From: Gemmatimonadota bacterium | GTDB lineage: Bacteria; JAAXHH01 | Assembly (NCBI GenBank): GCA_009841265.1 | Contig: VXMB01000014.1 | Location: 417,490 to 481,489, forward strand | Length of the DNA: 64,000 nt | Direction of reading: 5' to 3' | In this document: positions 30,601 through 37,385 of the stretch, in pieces | Position numbering within the stretch: the stretch's first letter is position 1 | Layout: each line of letters begins with the position of its first letter | Program-made: the position numbers and the translations under genes | The notes under the pieces: model-generated | Told to the model about the DNA's origin: nothing | The model's database searches: none | What the model saw: the letters and a program-made list of their open reading frames with translations, nothing else

Positions 30601-30957
30601 CACGGATGTCCGCCACATCTGCCTGAATTGCGCCGCGCTGCGCATCCGGTAGTACTGGTCGAAGGACAGGACCAGCGGCACGCGCCGGCCGAGTCCGCGT
30701 TCCTCGTCGATGTAAGCCAGAAGTTGTAGATCGGGATAGATGACGGTCCGGCCGCCGAATAACGACGGCGTGTCGGAAAGCGTACTCAATGGTGGTTTGC
30801 TTTGCCCGCGGGCGATTTCGTCAACCTCTTCGAACGTTACGAAGTGCAGCCTTGCGCTTTCGAGCCGGATCGTCGGGCCTTCCACTTGCGCCTGCGCGGC
30901 GAAGGACCACGCGGATACCAGCACGAGGCTGAGGGAAATCGTGAAATTGCGTTTCAT
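24643..30957 (-). CDS. sprA: SprA-like giant outer-membrane protein (T9SS translocon family)
   Basis: A 2,104-residue protein with a signal peptide ending AAQAQ. It resembles SprA/Sov, the outer-membrane translocon of the type IX secretion system in Bacteroidota (usually about 2,300-2,500 residues). Family-like stretches are KQNQEFTVTGNIGEKIEVNI, NSEFTGYTQQHTGLFGIK and DGFIDDFEGSKEETDLG followed by a W-R-P-A-S segment. Asp/Asn-rich acidic insertions (about residues 940-1060) could bind calcium, and the C-terminal 700 residues are alternating strands expected of a large beta barrel. No other T9SS gene is in the window, so function in secretion is inferred. Confidence 0.85.
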   Translation of the reverse strand: MKRNFTISLSLVLVSAWSFAAQAQVEGPTIRLESARLHFVTFEEVDEIARGQSKPPLSTLSDTPSLFGGRTVIYPDLQLLAYIDEERGLGRRVPLVLSFDQYYRMRSAAQFRQMWRTSVLSYVFDTETRLREEGLLTLDVPVNLPTFLGGGSPVIRILGNQRIEMDMASEWTEGSASTATNRFSRAPNVSMKQNQEFTVTGNIGEKIEVNIKQNSEAFTDLDNNLAIRYQDVFDDGREGNGILKSFEAGNVSLELKNSEFTGYTQQHTGLFGIKTTGQLGGFYLTAIASQEKGEGESATFQAGSQGSSRTIRDLDFRRRTYYFIDERYRRNFSRRDVNGSHIAAEDSVRLIQVYVSGQVTLTNQARLVNASAFPEPPVYDAEGVLIQGSEEGEFIEGKFRFLESDEFYVNEQFGYIALNTPLQEDDMLAVYYETVSLDGEVRKYGRLDGDVPLLRLLKRQQERPPDVQDDPAEWGTWQYEWRNVYYLGQTDIDPNNFDLRIYRIESEGEHSEIDENGTPYVQLLGLDRRGVDAHSEPDRRVDIDYSLINFERGELIFPDQYPFAPMLTRNSAGQLAYPDTQDEGLPDETPGIYNLSNEQIISEHSRLHKYFLEVEYRNQLSQYALGRTNIIEGSEIVRLNGQQLQRGTDYIILYEVGQIRFTNEEALTPDADVTVQFQFAPFFKPVSNTLLGLQGEYQFSERSWIKGTLLYRSDKSLEQKSRIGRETGRYMMWGIDTRLEFEPDFMTSFMDFISPADLGDEASSLIIEAELAQSVPNPNILGDGFIDDFEGSKEETDLGVRRSGWRPASPPDQHTHGQRGRMIWYNPLEQVDVRQIYPTREVTGRDQLQHVLIMEFDPTEPDLRWGGIHADSSFNAPGQPAGPDDVLNRWAGLMHPLSGSYVDQTRSRFIELWVNGNRGELHIDLGVISEDVNDDGRLDTEDDRSDGFGNNLLEPEEDIGLDGLRDEDETGFDPVTNPDPHGDNFAFEGTQGGNVPVDQVDYSRINGPEVNASDPDQNRRPDTEDLDYSGFLDVQNDYFKFAVNLSPDHEDTMFVAGGDRERSNWENPDSWRLYRIPLDIGLSGADPAGQDPSEDDTGGQDSADVVSMMEGFATSNRAYDGSVGMPRFDRIETARLWITMVNEQVKMRIASINIVGNQWQEDFQGAITDSSGFPVPAEKLAEYEETFDVAVKNTYDNPGEYTTPPGAIIEYDRVTGLQIKEQSLILTYTNLQPHHSAQAYRTLFSFQDYTLYNTLRLYIHGSDHFEGDRSPEFFIRFGSGEFDYYEYRTRVVPGWDDANHLRVVFDDLTNLKSETEAARVTATTADTTYSVMLSDGKERPVRFKEGPPGTGRTVAIAELEGNRQYRVLGAPALARVRHITVGIYNPYDTELEGGELWLDELRAGDVRRDRGLAGRLKIDADFADVFSLFGTVRSVGSHFRRIGGEEAGSRTTVMNFSTLLNLGNMLPEDWGLSVPVRLRWRNDLRLPRLQVGSDIVLLNSEQREAQRTENTDRSFSTSISKRIGSTNPFVAWTVERLRFDYTSTNYFRHSVSRIDTTGAYRARLQYNLTPRSRIQWPILGWMPLPDFISGLTFNPLPVRLELFSEINRDRRIYLNRPGRTVEIGDTSETPSAIMDRSERFTRYLNRNIRAIMEPFRSLRMNYNLAVSNDMKADSTVSFTSLEFGPETSFRQNLGLDYRPEITTWFRPSYNFTTSYAENRNPQLQLVGASPEARTISFNNQQGVRTNVNMARMVSNVFGRTSSRSEPGDSGWFRRNLADRFVTVLSNLSPVTLNFTVSRNQNFFNAVSRPTLRERMGLSDYFSVPFDTLGTGVGVTGIQRNQESEANRSSFNVGTGINFLGASFSIRPTWVSTHNRSTNLNRKQRNTTWPEMNLRWSPNPRSMGEFGRLFRRIELSSGFSRRNVKSTDLKQQDLAVAQGAATGDSDPGESAITRTTTTTLSPLFGFVFDLNAGLVLRGNFTTSDGLTQFGRNATDQKLQTRSITVAVDYRLRPGVRIFGRRTSGDINARLQFTRNSNRTLISRIGGDFQANNGQNQNRFSVTTDYRFSRYVRGGVTLELTNTLNVITQQKRLRRGGGLWTEFVFN

Positions 30958-31069
30958 AGATTAACGAAAATATACCTGGGGAGCGACGCTCGCAATACCT
31001 GTTGGTACGTCTGAAGGACGACTGAAGGCCACCTTGCGTTCCATGACGGGAAGCTCGCCGGCAAAAGAC

Positions 31070-31098
31070 TTGACACGGCCTGGCGCCGGGATTAGCGT
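31070..31098 (+). promoter_or_regulatory. Possible promoter for the 38-residue gene
   Basis: TTGACA, 17 bp and TAGCGT lie upstream of the small gene at 31185. The -10 element is weak. Confidence 0.35.
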
Positions 31099-31184
31099 AA
31101 ACTTGCACACCGCGTTCGCGCGAGCACCTTAGCACGAGTGCCGTCGGCCCCGATGCTGAAAACGAAACCTGGAGTTTGCTTCCC

Positions 31185-31301
31185 ATGGAACAACAAGCCA
31201 CCGAGTTGACCACGGGCGGATGGGTCTTTCTCATCATCGCATGGACCGTGATCACGGGCCTGACCGCCGCCTGTTTTTACCGGGTAAGGAAGTTGAAATA
31301 G
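31185..31301 (+). CDS. Small single-pass membrane protein (38 aa)
   Basis: ATG at 31185 follows GGAG with 10-nt spacing and encodes a short polar N-terminus, one hydrophobic helix (WVFLIIAWTVITGLTAACF) and a basic end (YRVRKLK). The design resembles the tiny accessory subunits seen beside some transporters (MetS-like), but no transporter is adjacent. It is too short to assign a role. Confidence 0.6.
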   Translation: MEQQATELTTGGWVFLIIAWTVITGLTAACFYRVRKLK

Positions 31302-31537
31302 GACCCGGCGGTATTTCAGGTTTCCAGTGGGATTCCCGTTTCTCCCCCCGGGCTTCCCGGTTTCCGGCGGGATTCGCGGTTTCCCCTCCGTTATTCCCGG
31401 TTTACAGGCAGCCGCCTGGCTTCCCTTCACACTACGTCAAAGATCAACCCTGAACCCAGGTGTCGATTCCTCGCCTACACTCCGTTTTACTTCTTACAGC
31501 GACAGCGAGTCTTCCCGATCCTAAACGTGCGCCCCGC
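31302..31537. other. Non-coding gap with imperfect repeats
   Basis: The gap between the small membrane gene and the moaD promoter contains two related stretches (near 31321-31342 and 31370-31392) with the core TTTCC-R-G-Y-GGGATTC. No gene or clear hairpin was found. Confidence 0.4.
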
Positions 31538-31566
31538 TTGACATTCGGGCGTTTTTGCCTTATCCT
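31538..31566 (+). promoter_or_regulatory. Sigma-70-like promoter for the molybdopterin/sulfur cluster
   Basis: TTGACA, a 17-bp spacer and TATCCT lie 45 bp before the moaD start and would drive the run moaD-moaE-NifS-like-tusA-mrp-PP-loop. Confidence 0.55.
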
Positions 31567-31610
31567 GTAACGGCTTTCCCGACTAAGATTGACGCCTGCA
31601 AAGGACCGCC

Positions 31611-31877
31611 ATGCGGATCATCGTCAAATGTTTCGCAGGATGCAAGGACGCGTTAGGCGCGGCGTCGGTCGAGGTGGATCTCCCGGCGGGGACCACCGTG
31701 GGCGAGGCCTTTGCGGAACTTGTCGATTCCTATCCCGCCCTGGCGAGCTACGACCGGAGCGTGATGCTGGCCGTGAACCGCGAATACGCCGATCGCCAGT
31801 CCGTGCTGGCAGATGGTGACGAACTGGCGTGCATTCCGCCCGTGAGCGGGGGCGCTGAGAGGCATCCGCGGCGCTGA
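31611..31877 (+). CDS. moaD: MoaD/ThiS-type sulfur carrier with a C-terminal extension
   Basis: An 88-residue ubiquitin-fold sulfur carrier. The strand pattern and PPVSGG ending of MoaD are present, but translation continues past the Gly80-Gly81 pair for seven residues (AERHPRR). MoaD must end in Gly-Gly to be adenylated and thiocarboxylated, so the tail would have to be removed or the carrier used differently. moaE follows after 47 bp, supporting a role in molybdopterin synthase. A sequencing frameshift at the G-run is an alternative. Confidence 0.78.
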   Translation: MRIIVKCFAGCKDALGAASVEVDLPAGTTVGEAFAELVDSYPALASYDRSVMLAVNREYADRQSVLADGDELACIPPVSGGAERHPRR

Positions 31878-31924
31878 ACATGAGCGGCGGCGCCGTTGCT
31901 CCATAAAGAGGTATAGTCAAACAC

Positions 31925-32338
31925 GTGTACAAGATTACGAGCGAACACATCGAGCCGGACGCCCTCTTCGAATGGTCCCTCAAGCCCCACCACGGTGCCG
32001 TGGTCACCTTCGCCGGTACCGTGCGGAACCACTCGGACGGCCAGCGGACCCTGCGCCTGGAATACGAGGCCTACGCCGAGATGGCCGAAGCCAAGATGCG
32101 GGAAGTGGGCGAGGAAATACGCGAGAAATGGGGCATCGAAGACGTCGCCATGATCCATCGCGTCGGCACGCTCGAAATCGGGGAGATCAGCATCCTCATC
32201 TCCGTGGCGACCCCCCACCGTAAAAACGCATTCGAGGCCTGTTCCTACGCGATCGACCGCGTCAAGCAGATCGTGCCCGTCTGGAAGAAGGAGATCCGGG
32301 CTGACGGGGAGCGGGAATGGGTCGAACGCAATACCTGA
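31925..32338 (+). CDS. moaE: Molybdopterin synthase catalytic subunit
   Basis: This 137-residue protein inserts sulfur from MoaD thiocarboxylate into precursor Z. It starts with GTG. GAVVTFAGTVRNHSDG and the catalytic-lysine motif VPVWKKE are typical, and the length fits the family. The final RADGEREWVE matches the usual C-terminus. Confidence 0.92.
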   Translation: MYKITSEHIEPDALFEWSLKPHHGAVVTFAGTVRNHSDGQRTLRLEYEAYAEMAEAKMREVGEEIREKWGIEDVAMIHRVGTLEIGEISILISVATPHRKNAFEACSYAIDRVKQIVPVWKKEIRADGEREWVERNT

Positions 32339-32353
32339 AAACCGGTCCCTGTC

Positions 32354-33505
32354 ATGATAAACCTGGACCACGGCGCGTCGCCACCGGTTGACCGCCGTGT
32401 CATCGAAGAAATGGCGCCCTGCCTCCGCGAATTCGCCGGGAATCCGTCGAGCCTTCACCGGGCCGGTGTGTATTCGCGTGGCGCCCTGGAGCTGGCGCGT
32501 GCCCGGGTATCGGGACTGATCGGCGCTAATCCCGGCGAGATCATATTCACGGCGAGCGGCACCGAAGCGGACAACCTGGCCGTCAAGGGGATTGCGCAGG
32601 CGAACACGAAACGCGGGCGGCACCTGGTCGTTTCAAGTATCGAGCATCACGCCGTGCTGTATGCCGCGAAAGCCATGGAACGGCAGGGATTCGCCGTCAC
32701 GGAGGTCCCAGCCGACGGGGACGGCGTCGTGCAGCCCGACCAGGTTGCGCGGGCCATGCGGGACGATACCGTCCTCGTTTCCGTCATGCGCGCAAACGAT
32801 GAGACCGGCACGATCCAGCCCGTGCGTGAGATCGCCGAGATCGCCCACCGGCACGGCGCGGCCTTCCACACCGATGCCGTGGCTGCCGTGGGGCGCATGC
32901 CCGTCGACGTTCACGATCTGAACGTGGATGCCCTGTCCCTTTCCGCCAGGTCTCTGAACGGCCCGCCAGGCGCCGGAGCCCTCTACGTGAAGGCCGGCAC
33001 CCGGTTGCGTCCCCAGGTGGAAGGAGGCGTCCAGGAAGACGGCCGCCGCGGCGGACACGAGAACATTCCGGCGATCGTGGGGTTCGGCAAGGCGGCGGAG
33101 TTGGCAGTGCATGAATTGCCCGGTCGGATCGACCGCTTGAAGCGGCTGGATGAATCGCTGTTGCGTGGTTTGAGGGACCGCCTGCCGGATGCCGCCATCA
33201 ACGGGCATCCCGATCTGCGCCTGCCGGGTCACCTCAACCTGTGGATACCGGAGGCCGACGGCGAATCCGCGGTCCTGATGCTCGACGCCCGGGGCGTCGC
33301 CGTTTCCGTAGGTTCCTCGTGCGCCGCCCACGCGGCCAAGCCCTCGCACGTGCTGCTGGGCCTGGGGCGGACGGCAGCCGAAGCCCGGTGCTCGCTGCTG
33401 ATCACCGCCGGTCCGGACACCGCGGAATCCGAGGTCGGCGAGGCACTGGACGCGCTCGCCGAGGTCGTGGGAGAACTGCGTGCCATCGCCGGCGTGACGG
33501 CGTAG
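32354..33505 (+). CDS. NifS/IscS-like cysteine desulfurase homologue lacking the PLP lysine
   Basis: A 383-residue fold-type I protein clearly related to cysteine desulfurases: FTASGTEADNLAVKG, SSIEHHAVL with the PLP-stacking histidine, and the catalytic-cysteine loop GSSCAAH (Cys323) followed by KPSHVLLGLG. The Schiff-base lysine is missing: the HK of SxHKxxGPKG reads Arg199-Ser200 (SARSLNGPPG). The PLP-contacting Gln is Ala177. It therefore may not be a normal PLP enzyme. Its position between moaE and tusA suggests sulfur transfer or a scaffold role. Confidence 0.82.
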   Translation: MINLDHGASPPVDRRVIEEMAPCLREFAGNPSSLHRAGVYSRGALELARARVSGLIGANPGEIIFTASGTEADNLAVKGIAQANTKRGRHLVVSSIEHHAVLYAAKAMERQGFAVTEVPADGDGVVQPDQVARAMRDDTVLVSVMRANDETGTIQPVREIAEIAHRHGAAFHTDAVAAVGRMPVDVHDLNVDALSLSARSLNGPPGAGALYVKAGTRLRPQVEGGVQEDGRRGGHENIPAIVGFGKAAELAVHELPGRIDRLKRLDESLLRGLRDRLPDAAINGHPDLRLPGHLNLWIPEADGESAVLMLDARGVAVSVGSSCAAHAAKPSHVLLGLGRTAAEARCSLLITAGPDTAESEVGEALDALAEVVGELRAIAGVTA

Positions 33506-33586
33506 GAGGCGTGGCGCGACAGCGTGGACGATCGACGCCACCGTGCGGACGATCGGCGCAATTCATCCAGGGAGTTCCGACGAACC

Positions 33587-33820
33587 GTGATCCAGCCAGC
33601 CATGACCCTCGACACCTTCGGTCTGCTCTGTCCCGTGCCGATCATGAAGACCGCGTCGGCCATCCGGGAGATCGCCGTAGGAGAAGTGCTGGAAGTGCTG
33701 GCCGACGATCCCCAGATCCTGGAGGACATGCCGGCCTGGTGCGCGAGTAACGGGCACGCGCTGCTCGACACCATCGAGGATGGTGAAGAATACAGGCTGT
33801 TCGTGAAGAAGGTAAAGTGA
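33587..33820 (+). CDS. TusA/SirA-family sulfur carrier
   Basis: A 77-residue protein with the diagnostic N-terminal LDTFGLLCPVPIMK, whose cysteine carries persulfide sulfur. GTG 33587 (behind GGAG) or ATG 33602 can serve as the start. TusA-type proteins relay sulfur from a cysteine desulfurase to tRNA thiolation or molybdopterin enzymes. Its location between the NifS-like gene and a PP-loop ATPase fits that. Confidence 0.85.
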   Translation: MIQPAMTLDTFGLLCPVPIMKTASAIREIAVGEVLEVLADDPQILEDMPAWCASNGHALLDTIEDGEEYRLFVKKVK

Positions 33821-33955
33821 TTGCCCTGGCGTGCCGCCGGATGTAGATTGCGCATCGAGATTCGACCACCGGTTGGTTGACGGATGAACTTCGGTTGGTT
33901 ACCAGGTGTATATGCGGTGGTCGCGAGGAACAGCGCCGCGGAGCTGGAGTAAAAG

Positions 33956-35032
33956 ATGGCCCATGAAGTGACCATGCGGGACGTGGTGGACCGGTTGAAG
34001 CAGATCATGTACCCGGGATTCGACCGCGACATCGTCTCCTTCGGCCTCGTGAAGAACGTGCAGGCCTCCAATGGTCATGTGGCCTTCAGTCTGGCATTTT
34101 CGACCCAGGACGAATCCACCCGGCGCCAGATCACTATGACGGCCAAAGAAGCCGTGGAGCGGATGCCCGGGGTGCAGGACGTTCAGATCACAGGACCTCC
34201 GCCGGGACAGTCGGCCACGGCCCAGGGACCAGCGGGCGGACCGGCGGGGCAGCAAGGACAGCCCGGAAAGATCGAACTGCCGGGGGTCAAGACCATCGTG
34301 GCGGTGGCCAGCGGCAAGGGCGGCGTGGGCAAGTCCACGGTCTCGGTGAACCTGTCGGTAGCCCTGGCCGACGACGGCGCGAGCGTGGGCCTGCTCGACG
34401 CCGATATTTACGGCCCCAGCATCCCGACTATGATGGGCGTCAAGGACCAGCCGGGCGTGGTGGGACAGAAGATCCTGCCCATGATCGCCCACGACATCAA
34501 GATGATGTCCTTCGGATTCCTGATCCCGGAAGACCAGTCGGTCACCTGGCGAGGCCCCATGGTCCACCAGGCCGTGCAGCAGCTCCTGCGCGACGTCCTG
34601 TGGGGAGAGCTGGACTGCCTCGTCATCGACATGCCCCCGGGCACGGGGGACGCGCACCTGACGCTGACCCAGTCCGTGCCGCTGACCGGCGGCCTGGTGG
34701 TGACAACGCCCCAGGACGTGGCCCTGATCGACGCGCGGCGCGGCGTGGCCATGTTTCAGCAGGTGAACGTGCCCATACTCGGCATCGTCGAAAACATGAG
34801 CTATTTCAACTGTCCCCACTGCGGCGAGCGCACGGATATCTTCACGACAGGCGGAGGAAAGCGGGCCAGCGAGGCGCTGGGCGTGCCCTTCGTCGGTGCA
34901 TTGCCCATCGATCCGGCGGTCTGCCTGGCGGGTGACCAGGGTACCCCCATCGTCCGGCAGGAACCGGACTCGCAGCAGACGGAGGCCTTCCGCCGGGTGG
35001 CGGAAACGCTCCGGGCGTCGATCGGGGTATGA
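33956..35032 (+). CDS. Mrp/ApbC-type iron-sulfur cluster carrier ATPase
   Basis: A 358-residue protein. Residues 1-80 are a MIP18/DUF59 domain; a Gly/Gln/Pro linker leads to the P-loop ATPase (SGKGGVGKSTVSVNLS) and the Cys pair NCPHCG used to hold a bridging [4Fe-4S] cluster. It delivers clusters to apoproteins in the cytosol. ATG 33956 is preceded by GGAG. Its stop overlaps a possible start of the next gene. Confidence 0.92.
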   Translation: MAHEVTMRDVVDRLKQIMYPGFDRDIVSFGLVKNVQASNGHVAFSLAFSTQDESTRRQITMTAKEAVERMPGVQDVQITGPPPGQSATAQGPAGGPAGQQGQPGKIELPGVKTIVAVASGKGGVGKSTVSVNLSVALADDGASVGLLDADIYGPSIPTMMGVKDQPGVVGQKILPMIAHDIKMMSFGFLIPEDQSVTWRGPMVHQAVQQLLRDVLWGELDCLVIDMPPGTGDAHLTLTQSVPLTGGLVVTTPQDVALIDARRGVAMFQQVNVPILGIVENMSYFNCPHCGERTDIFTTGGGKRASEALGVPFVGALPIDPAVCLAGDQGTPIVRQEPDSQQTEAFRRVAETLRASIGV

Positions 35033-35046
35033 GGGAGGTTCAATCC

Positions 35047-36087
35047 ATGTCCAAACCCGTGAAAGCAGTCGGATTGCTGTCCGGCGGACTGGACAGCACG
35101 ATCGCGGCCGCCATGCTGATGCGGCAGGGCATCGAAATACAGGGACTCACGTTCTACACCGGCTTCTGCGTGGTGGAGCACAACCGCAGGTCCAAGACGC
35201 GCAAGCGCAAGAAACCGGTGCGCAACGAGGCCCTGCAGGCCGGCGCCAAGCTGGACCTGCCCGTCGAGATGATCGACATCTCCGGTCCGGACTATCTCAA
35301 GGTGCTGACCGATCCGAAATATGGATACGGAAAAACCGTGAATCCATGTATCGACTGCCGCATCTTCATGTTCCGGCGGGCCCGGCAGTACATGGACGAG
35401 ATCGGCGCCCAGTTCATGTTCACCGGCGAGGTCCTCGGCCAGCGGCCCATGTCCCAGCGCCGCCAGCCCATGAACGTCATCGACCGTGACGCCGAACTGG
35501 ACGGCCTGTTGCTGCGGCCCCTTTCCGCGAAGCGCCTGCCGCCCACCGTGCCGGAACAGGAGGGGTGGGTGGACCGTGAGCAACTGGGCGACATCCAGGG
35601 GCGCTCCCGGCAGAAGCAGATGGAAATGGCCGAGGAGTACGGCATCGAGGACTATCCTTCGCCCGCGGGGGGCTGCTGCTATCTGACCGATGCGAATTTC
35701 GGCCGGCGCATCCTTGACTTCTTCGAATACGAGGGCAAGGAAAACCTGACGATGGACGACGTGATGCTCCTCAAGATCGGCCGTCACTTCCGCGTCAAGC
35801 CCGACGTCAAGGTCGTGATGGGGCGGGAAGAAGGGGAAAACAAGTTCCTGGAGCGCTACACGCCGGGCCGGTGGAGACTGGAAACGAAGGACGTCACGGG
35901 TCCGACCACCCTGGTCGAAGGCCATCCCTCCGACGACGACCTGCGTCAGATTGCGGGCATGACCGTGCGCTACGCGGGCTCGAAGGCCGACCCGGACACC
36001 CCGGTGGCCTGCCACTACGAAGATACCGAGCGGATCCTCGAACCGTCCCCGGTCGAAGAGTCTGTGCTGGAGGCGTGGCGGATTTAG
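35047..36087 (+). CDS. PP-loop ATPase, tRNA-thiolation (MnmA/ThiI)-like
   Basis: ATG 35047 follows GGGAGG and gives 346 residues; ATG 35029, overlapping the mrp stop, is also possible. The PP-loop is LLSGGLDST. CIDC in NPCIDCRIF and the GGCC pair are candidate catalytic or cluster-binding cysteines. It belongs to the PP-loop superfamily that adenylates tRNA uridine or related substrates before sulfur insertion; it does not match MnmA exactly. The neighbours (sulfur carrier, desulfurase-like protein, Fe-S carrier) support a thiolation role. Confidence 0.75.
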   Translation: MSKPVKAVGLLSGGLDSTIAAAMLMRQGIEIQGLTFYTGFCVVEHNRRSKTRKRKKPVRNEALQAGAKLDLPVEMIDISGPDYLKVLTDPKYGYGKTVNPCIDCRIFMFRRARQYMDEIGAQFMFTGEVLGQRPMSQRRQPMNVIDRDAELDGLLLRPLSAKRLPPTVPEQEGWVDREQLGDIQGRSRQKQMEMAEEYGIEDYPSPAGGCCYLTDANFGRRILDFFEYEGKENLTMDDVMLLKIGRHFRVKPDVKVVMGREEGENKFLERYTPGRWRLETKDVTGPTTLVEGHPSDDDLRQIAGMTVRYAGSKADPDTPVACHYEDTERILEPSPVEESVLEAWRI

Positions 36088-36222
36088 GGACGGTTGGAGA
36101 GCGGCCCTGAGCACTCATCAGCGCACGAATCGCCCCTTACACCTAAATTCATTGAGTGGCAAAATCACGATAGTCGGTACTTTATTGCGCTAGATTGTGA
36201 ATTTGGATCTCGACTGAAATGA

Positions 36223-36250
36223 TGTAGCTCGTTGAGGCTACAAGGAGATC
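36223..36250 (+). promoter_or_regulatory. Inverted-repeat operator plus ribosome binding site, orphan copy
   Basis: TGTAGC, 8 nt, GCTACA is followed directly by AGGAGATC. The same arrangement precedes the DinJ-like gene (36984). Here no sensible ORF follows the ribosome site, so it looks like the remnant of a second antitoxin leader. Confidence 0.55.
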
Positions 36251-36275
36251 GTTCATAGTATGTACTGACAAAGTG

Positions 36276-36328
36276 AAGTGTCTCCTTTTCTGTTCGCTGT
36301 TGACAAGTGCCTATAGACACTTTACATT
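36276..36328 (+). promoter_or_regulatory. Probable higBA promoter/operator
   Basis: AAGTGTCT (36276-36283) and AGACACTT (36315-36322) form an inverted repeat around TTGACA (36300), with TACATT 17 bp on. This is the layout expected of an autoregulated toxin-antitoxin promoter, although the -10 nearly touches the start codon. Confidence 0.45.
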
Positions 36329-36329
36329 A

Positions 36330-36608
36330 ATGTTTCGCAGTTTCCGACATCGTGGGCTCAAACGCTTGTATGAGAGCGGAGATCCCAGCCTAATTCGTAC
36401 CGATCCGCGCGAGAGAGTAGAAGTGATGCTGGCACAACTCGACGTGGCAGGAAACGTGAATGCAATGCGTCTACCCAGATATCGGTTGCACGCTCTCAAG
36501 AGTAACCTTAAAAGCCATTGGTCAATCACAGTGAAAGCCAATTGGCGCATCATGTTTCGCTTCGATAACGGAAACGTCTACGACGTAGATATGATTGATT
36601 ATCACTGA
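36330..36608 (+). CDS. higB: HigB-like RelE-family toxin
   Basis: A 92-residue ribosome-dependent mRNA interferase candidate. ATG 36330 gives MFRSFRHRGLKRLYESGD, the usual HigB start, and the family's WRIMFRFDNGNVYDVDMIDYH end. Length is typical. The antitoxin gene follows after 17 bp. Base composition is more AT-rich than the surroundings, consistent with transfer. Confidence 0.85.
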   Translation: MFRSFRHRGLKRLYESGDPSLIRTDPRERVEVMLAQLDVAGNVNAMRLPRYRLHALKSNLKSHWSITVKANWRIMFRFDNGNVYDVDMIDYH

Positions 36609-36625
36609 AGAAAGTAGGATTGAAA

Positions 36626-36913
36626 ATGCCCATGAAGAACCCGCCACATCCCGGCAAGGTAGTGCGCATTTCATGCCTGGAACCACTCGGCCTCAACGTG
36701 ACCGAAGGTGCGAAGGTACTGGGCGTCAGCCGTCAGGCACTTTCAAATCTGGTAAATTGCCATTCACGGATTTCCGGCGACATGGCCGTTCGCCTTGCAA
36801 AGGCCTTCGGCTCGACCACGGAGACCTGGATTCGTCTGCAGGCGGCTTACGACGTCGCGCAGGCGCAGGCCCGAGAGGATCAGATCGAAGTTGAGCGATT
36901 CCTACCCGGCTAG
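36626..36913 (+). CDS. higA: HigA-like antitoxin (HTH XRE family)
   Basis: A 95-residue DNA-binding antitoxin. HPGKVVRISCLEPLGLNVTE followed by AKVLGVSRQALSNLVNCHS is the HigA helix-turn-helix. Starts at 36620 (TTG), 36626 and 36632 are possible; 36626 has AGGA at good spacing. It should neutralise HigB and repress the operon. Confidence 0.85.
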   Translation: MPMKNPPHPGKVVRISCLEPLGLNVTEGAKVLGVSRQALSNLVNCHSRISGDMAVRLAKAFGSTTETWIRLQAAYDVAQAQAREDQIEVERFLPG

Positions 36914-36983
36914 TCTGACGTGTCGACCATTTACTACACCGCGAGATACAAACTAATTCTCTACTCGTACTTTATTCTTCGAC

Positions 36984-37012
36984 TGTAGCTACAATGAAGC
37001 TACAAGGAGATC
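36984..37012 (+). promoter_or_regulatory. Inverted-repeat operator plus ribosome binding site of dinJ-like gene
   Basis: TGTAGC, 9 nt, GCTACA then AGGAGATC, immediately before the GTG start at 37020. It is nearly the same as the element at 36223-36250. Confidence 0.6.
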
Positions 37013-37019
37013 TTGTATC

Positions 37020-37277
37020 GTGAACTCTGATACAGTTGTCCGTGCACGAATAGATAGTATCACCAAAGCTCGAGCTATGACAGCGCTTCAGGCTATGGGC
37101 TTGTCCATGTCCGATGCGATTCGATTGCTTTTAGTACGCATAGCGAACGAGAAGCGGTTGCCTTTTCCAATACAGGTACCGAGTTCTGCAACCACCAAGG
37201 CGATGAAAGAACTGGAAGAGGGAAGGGGTCTGCGATTTGGCAATACCGAAGACTTGTGCAATGACCTCGATATCTGA
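37020..37277 (+). CDS. RelB/DinJ-family antitoxin, no partner toxin seen
   Basis: An 85-residue ribbon-helix-helix protein: VVRARIDSITKARAMTALQAMGLSMSDAIRLLL is typical of DinJ. The start is GTG behind AGGAG. A YafQ/RelE toxin would normally follow, but the next 100 bp hold only a 29-codon frame without toxin features, so it is an orphan antitoxin or the toxin has been lost. Confidence 0.8.
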   Translation: MNSDTVVRARIDSITKARAMTALQAMGLSMSDAIRLLLVRIANEKRLPFPIQVPSSATTKAMKELEEGRGLRFGNTEDLCNDLDI

Positions 37278-37385
37278 AATGCTGATCCCAGTTCGTTGCT
37301 GTTTTATTCGGTCAGGACAGGTTCCCACGCTGATCTTTTTGAGGAATAACCTCTCAGGTTCTGCATAGCCCGGTTACAAACCATA

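Noticed and set aside
37278..37385. Partner toxin for the DinJ-like antitoxin
   Set aside because: The only frame is 29 codons and has no RelE or YafQ features.
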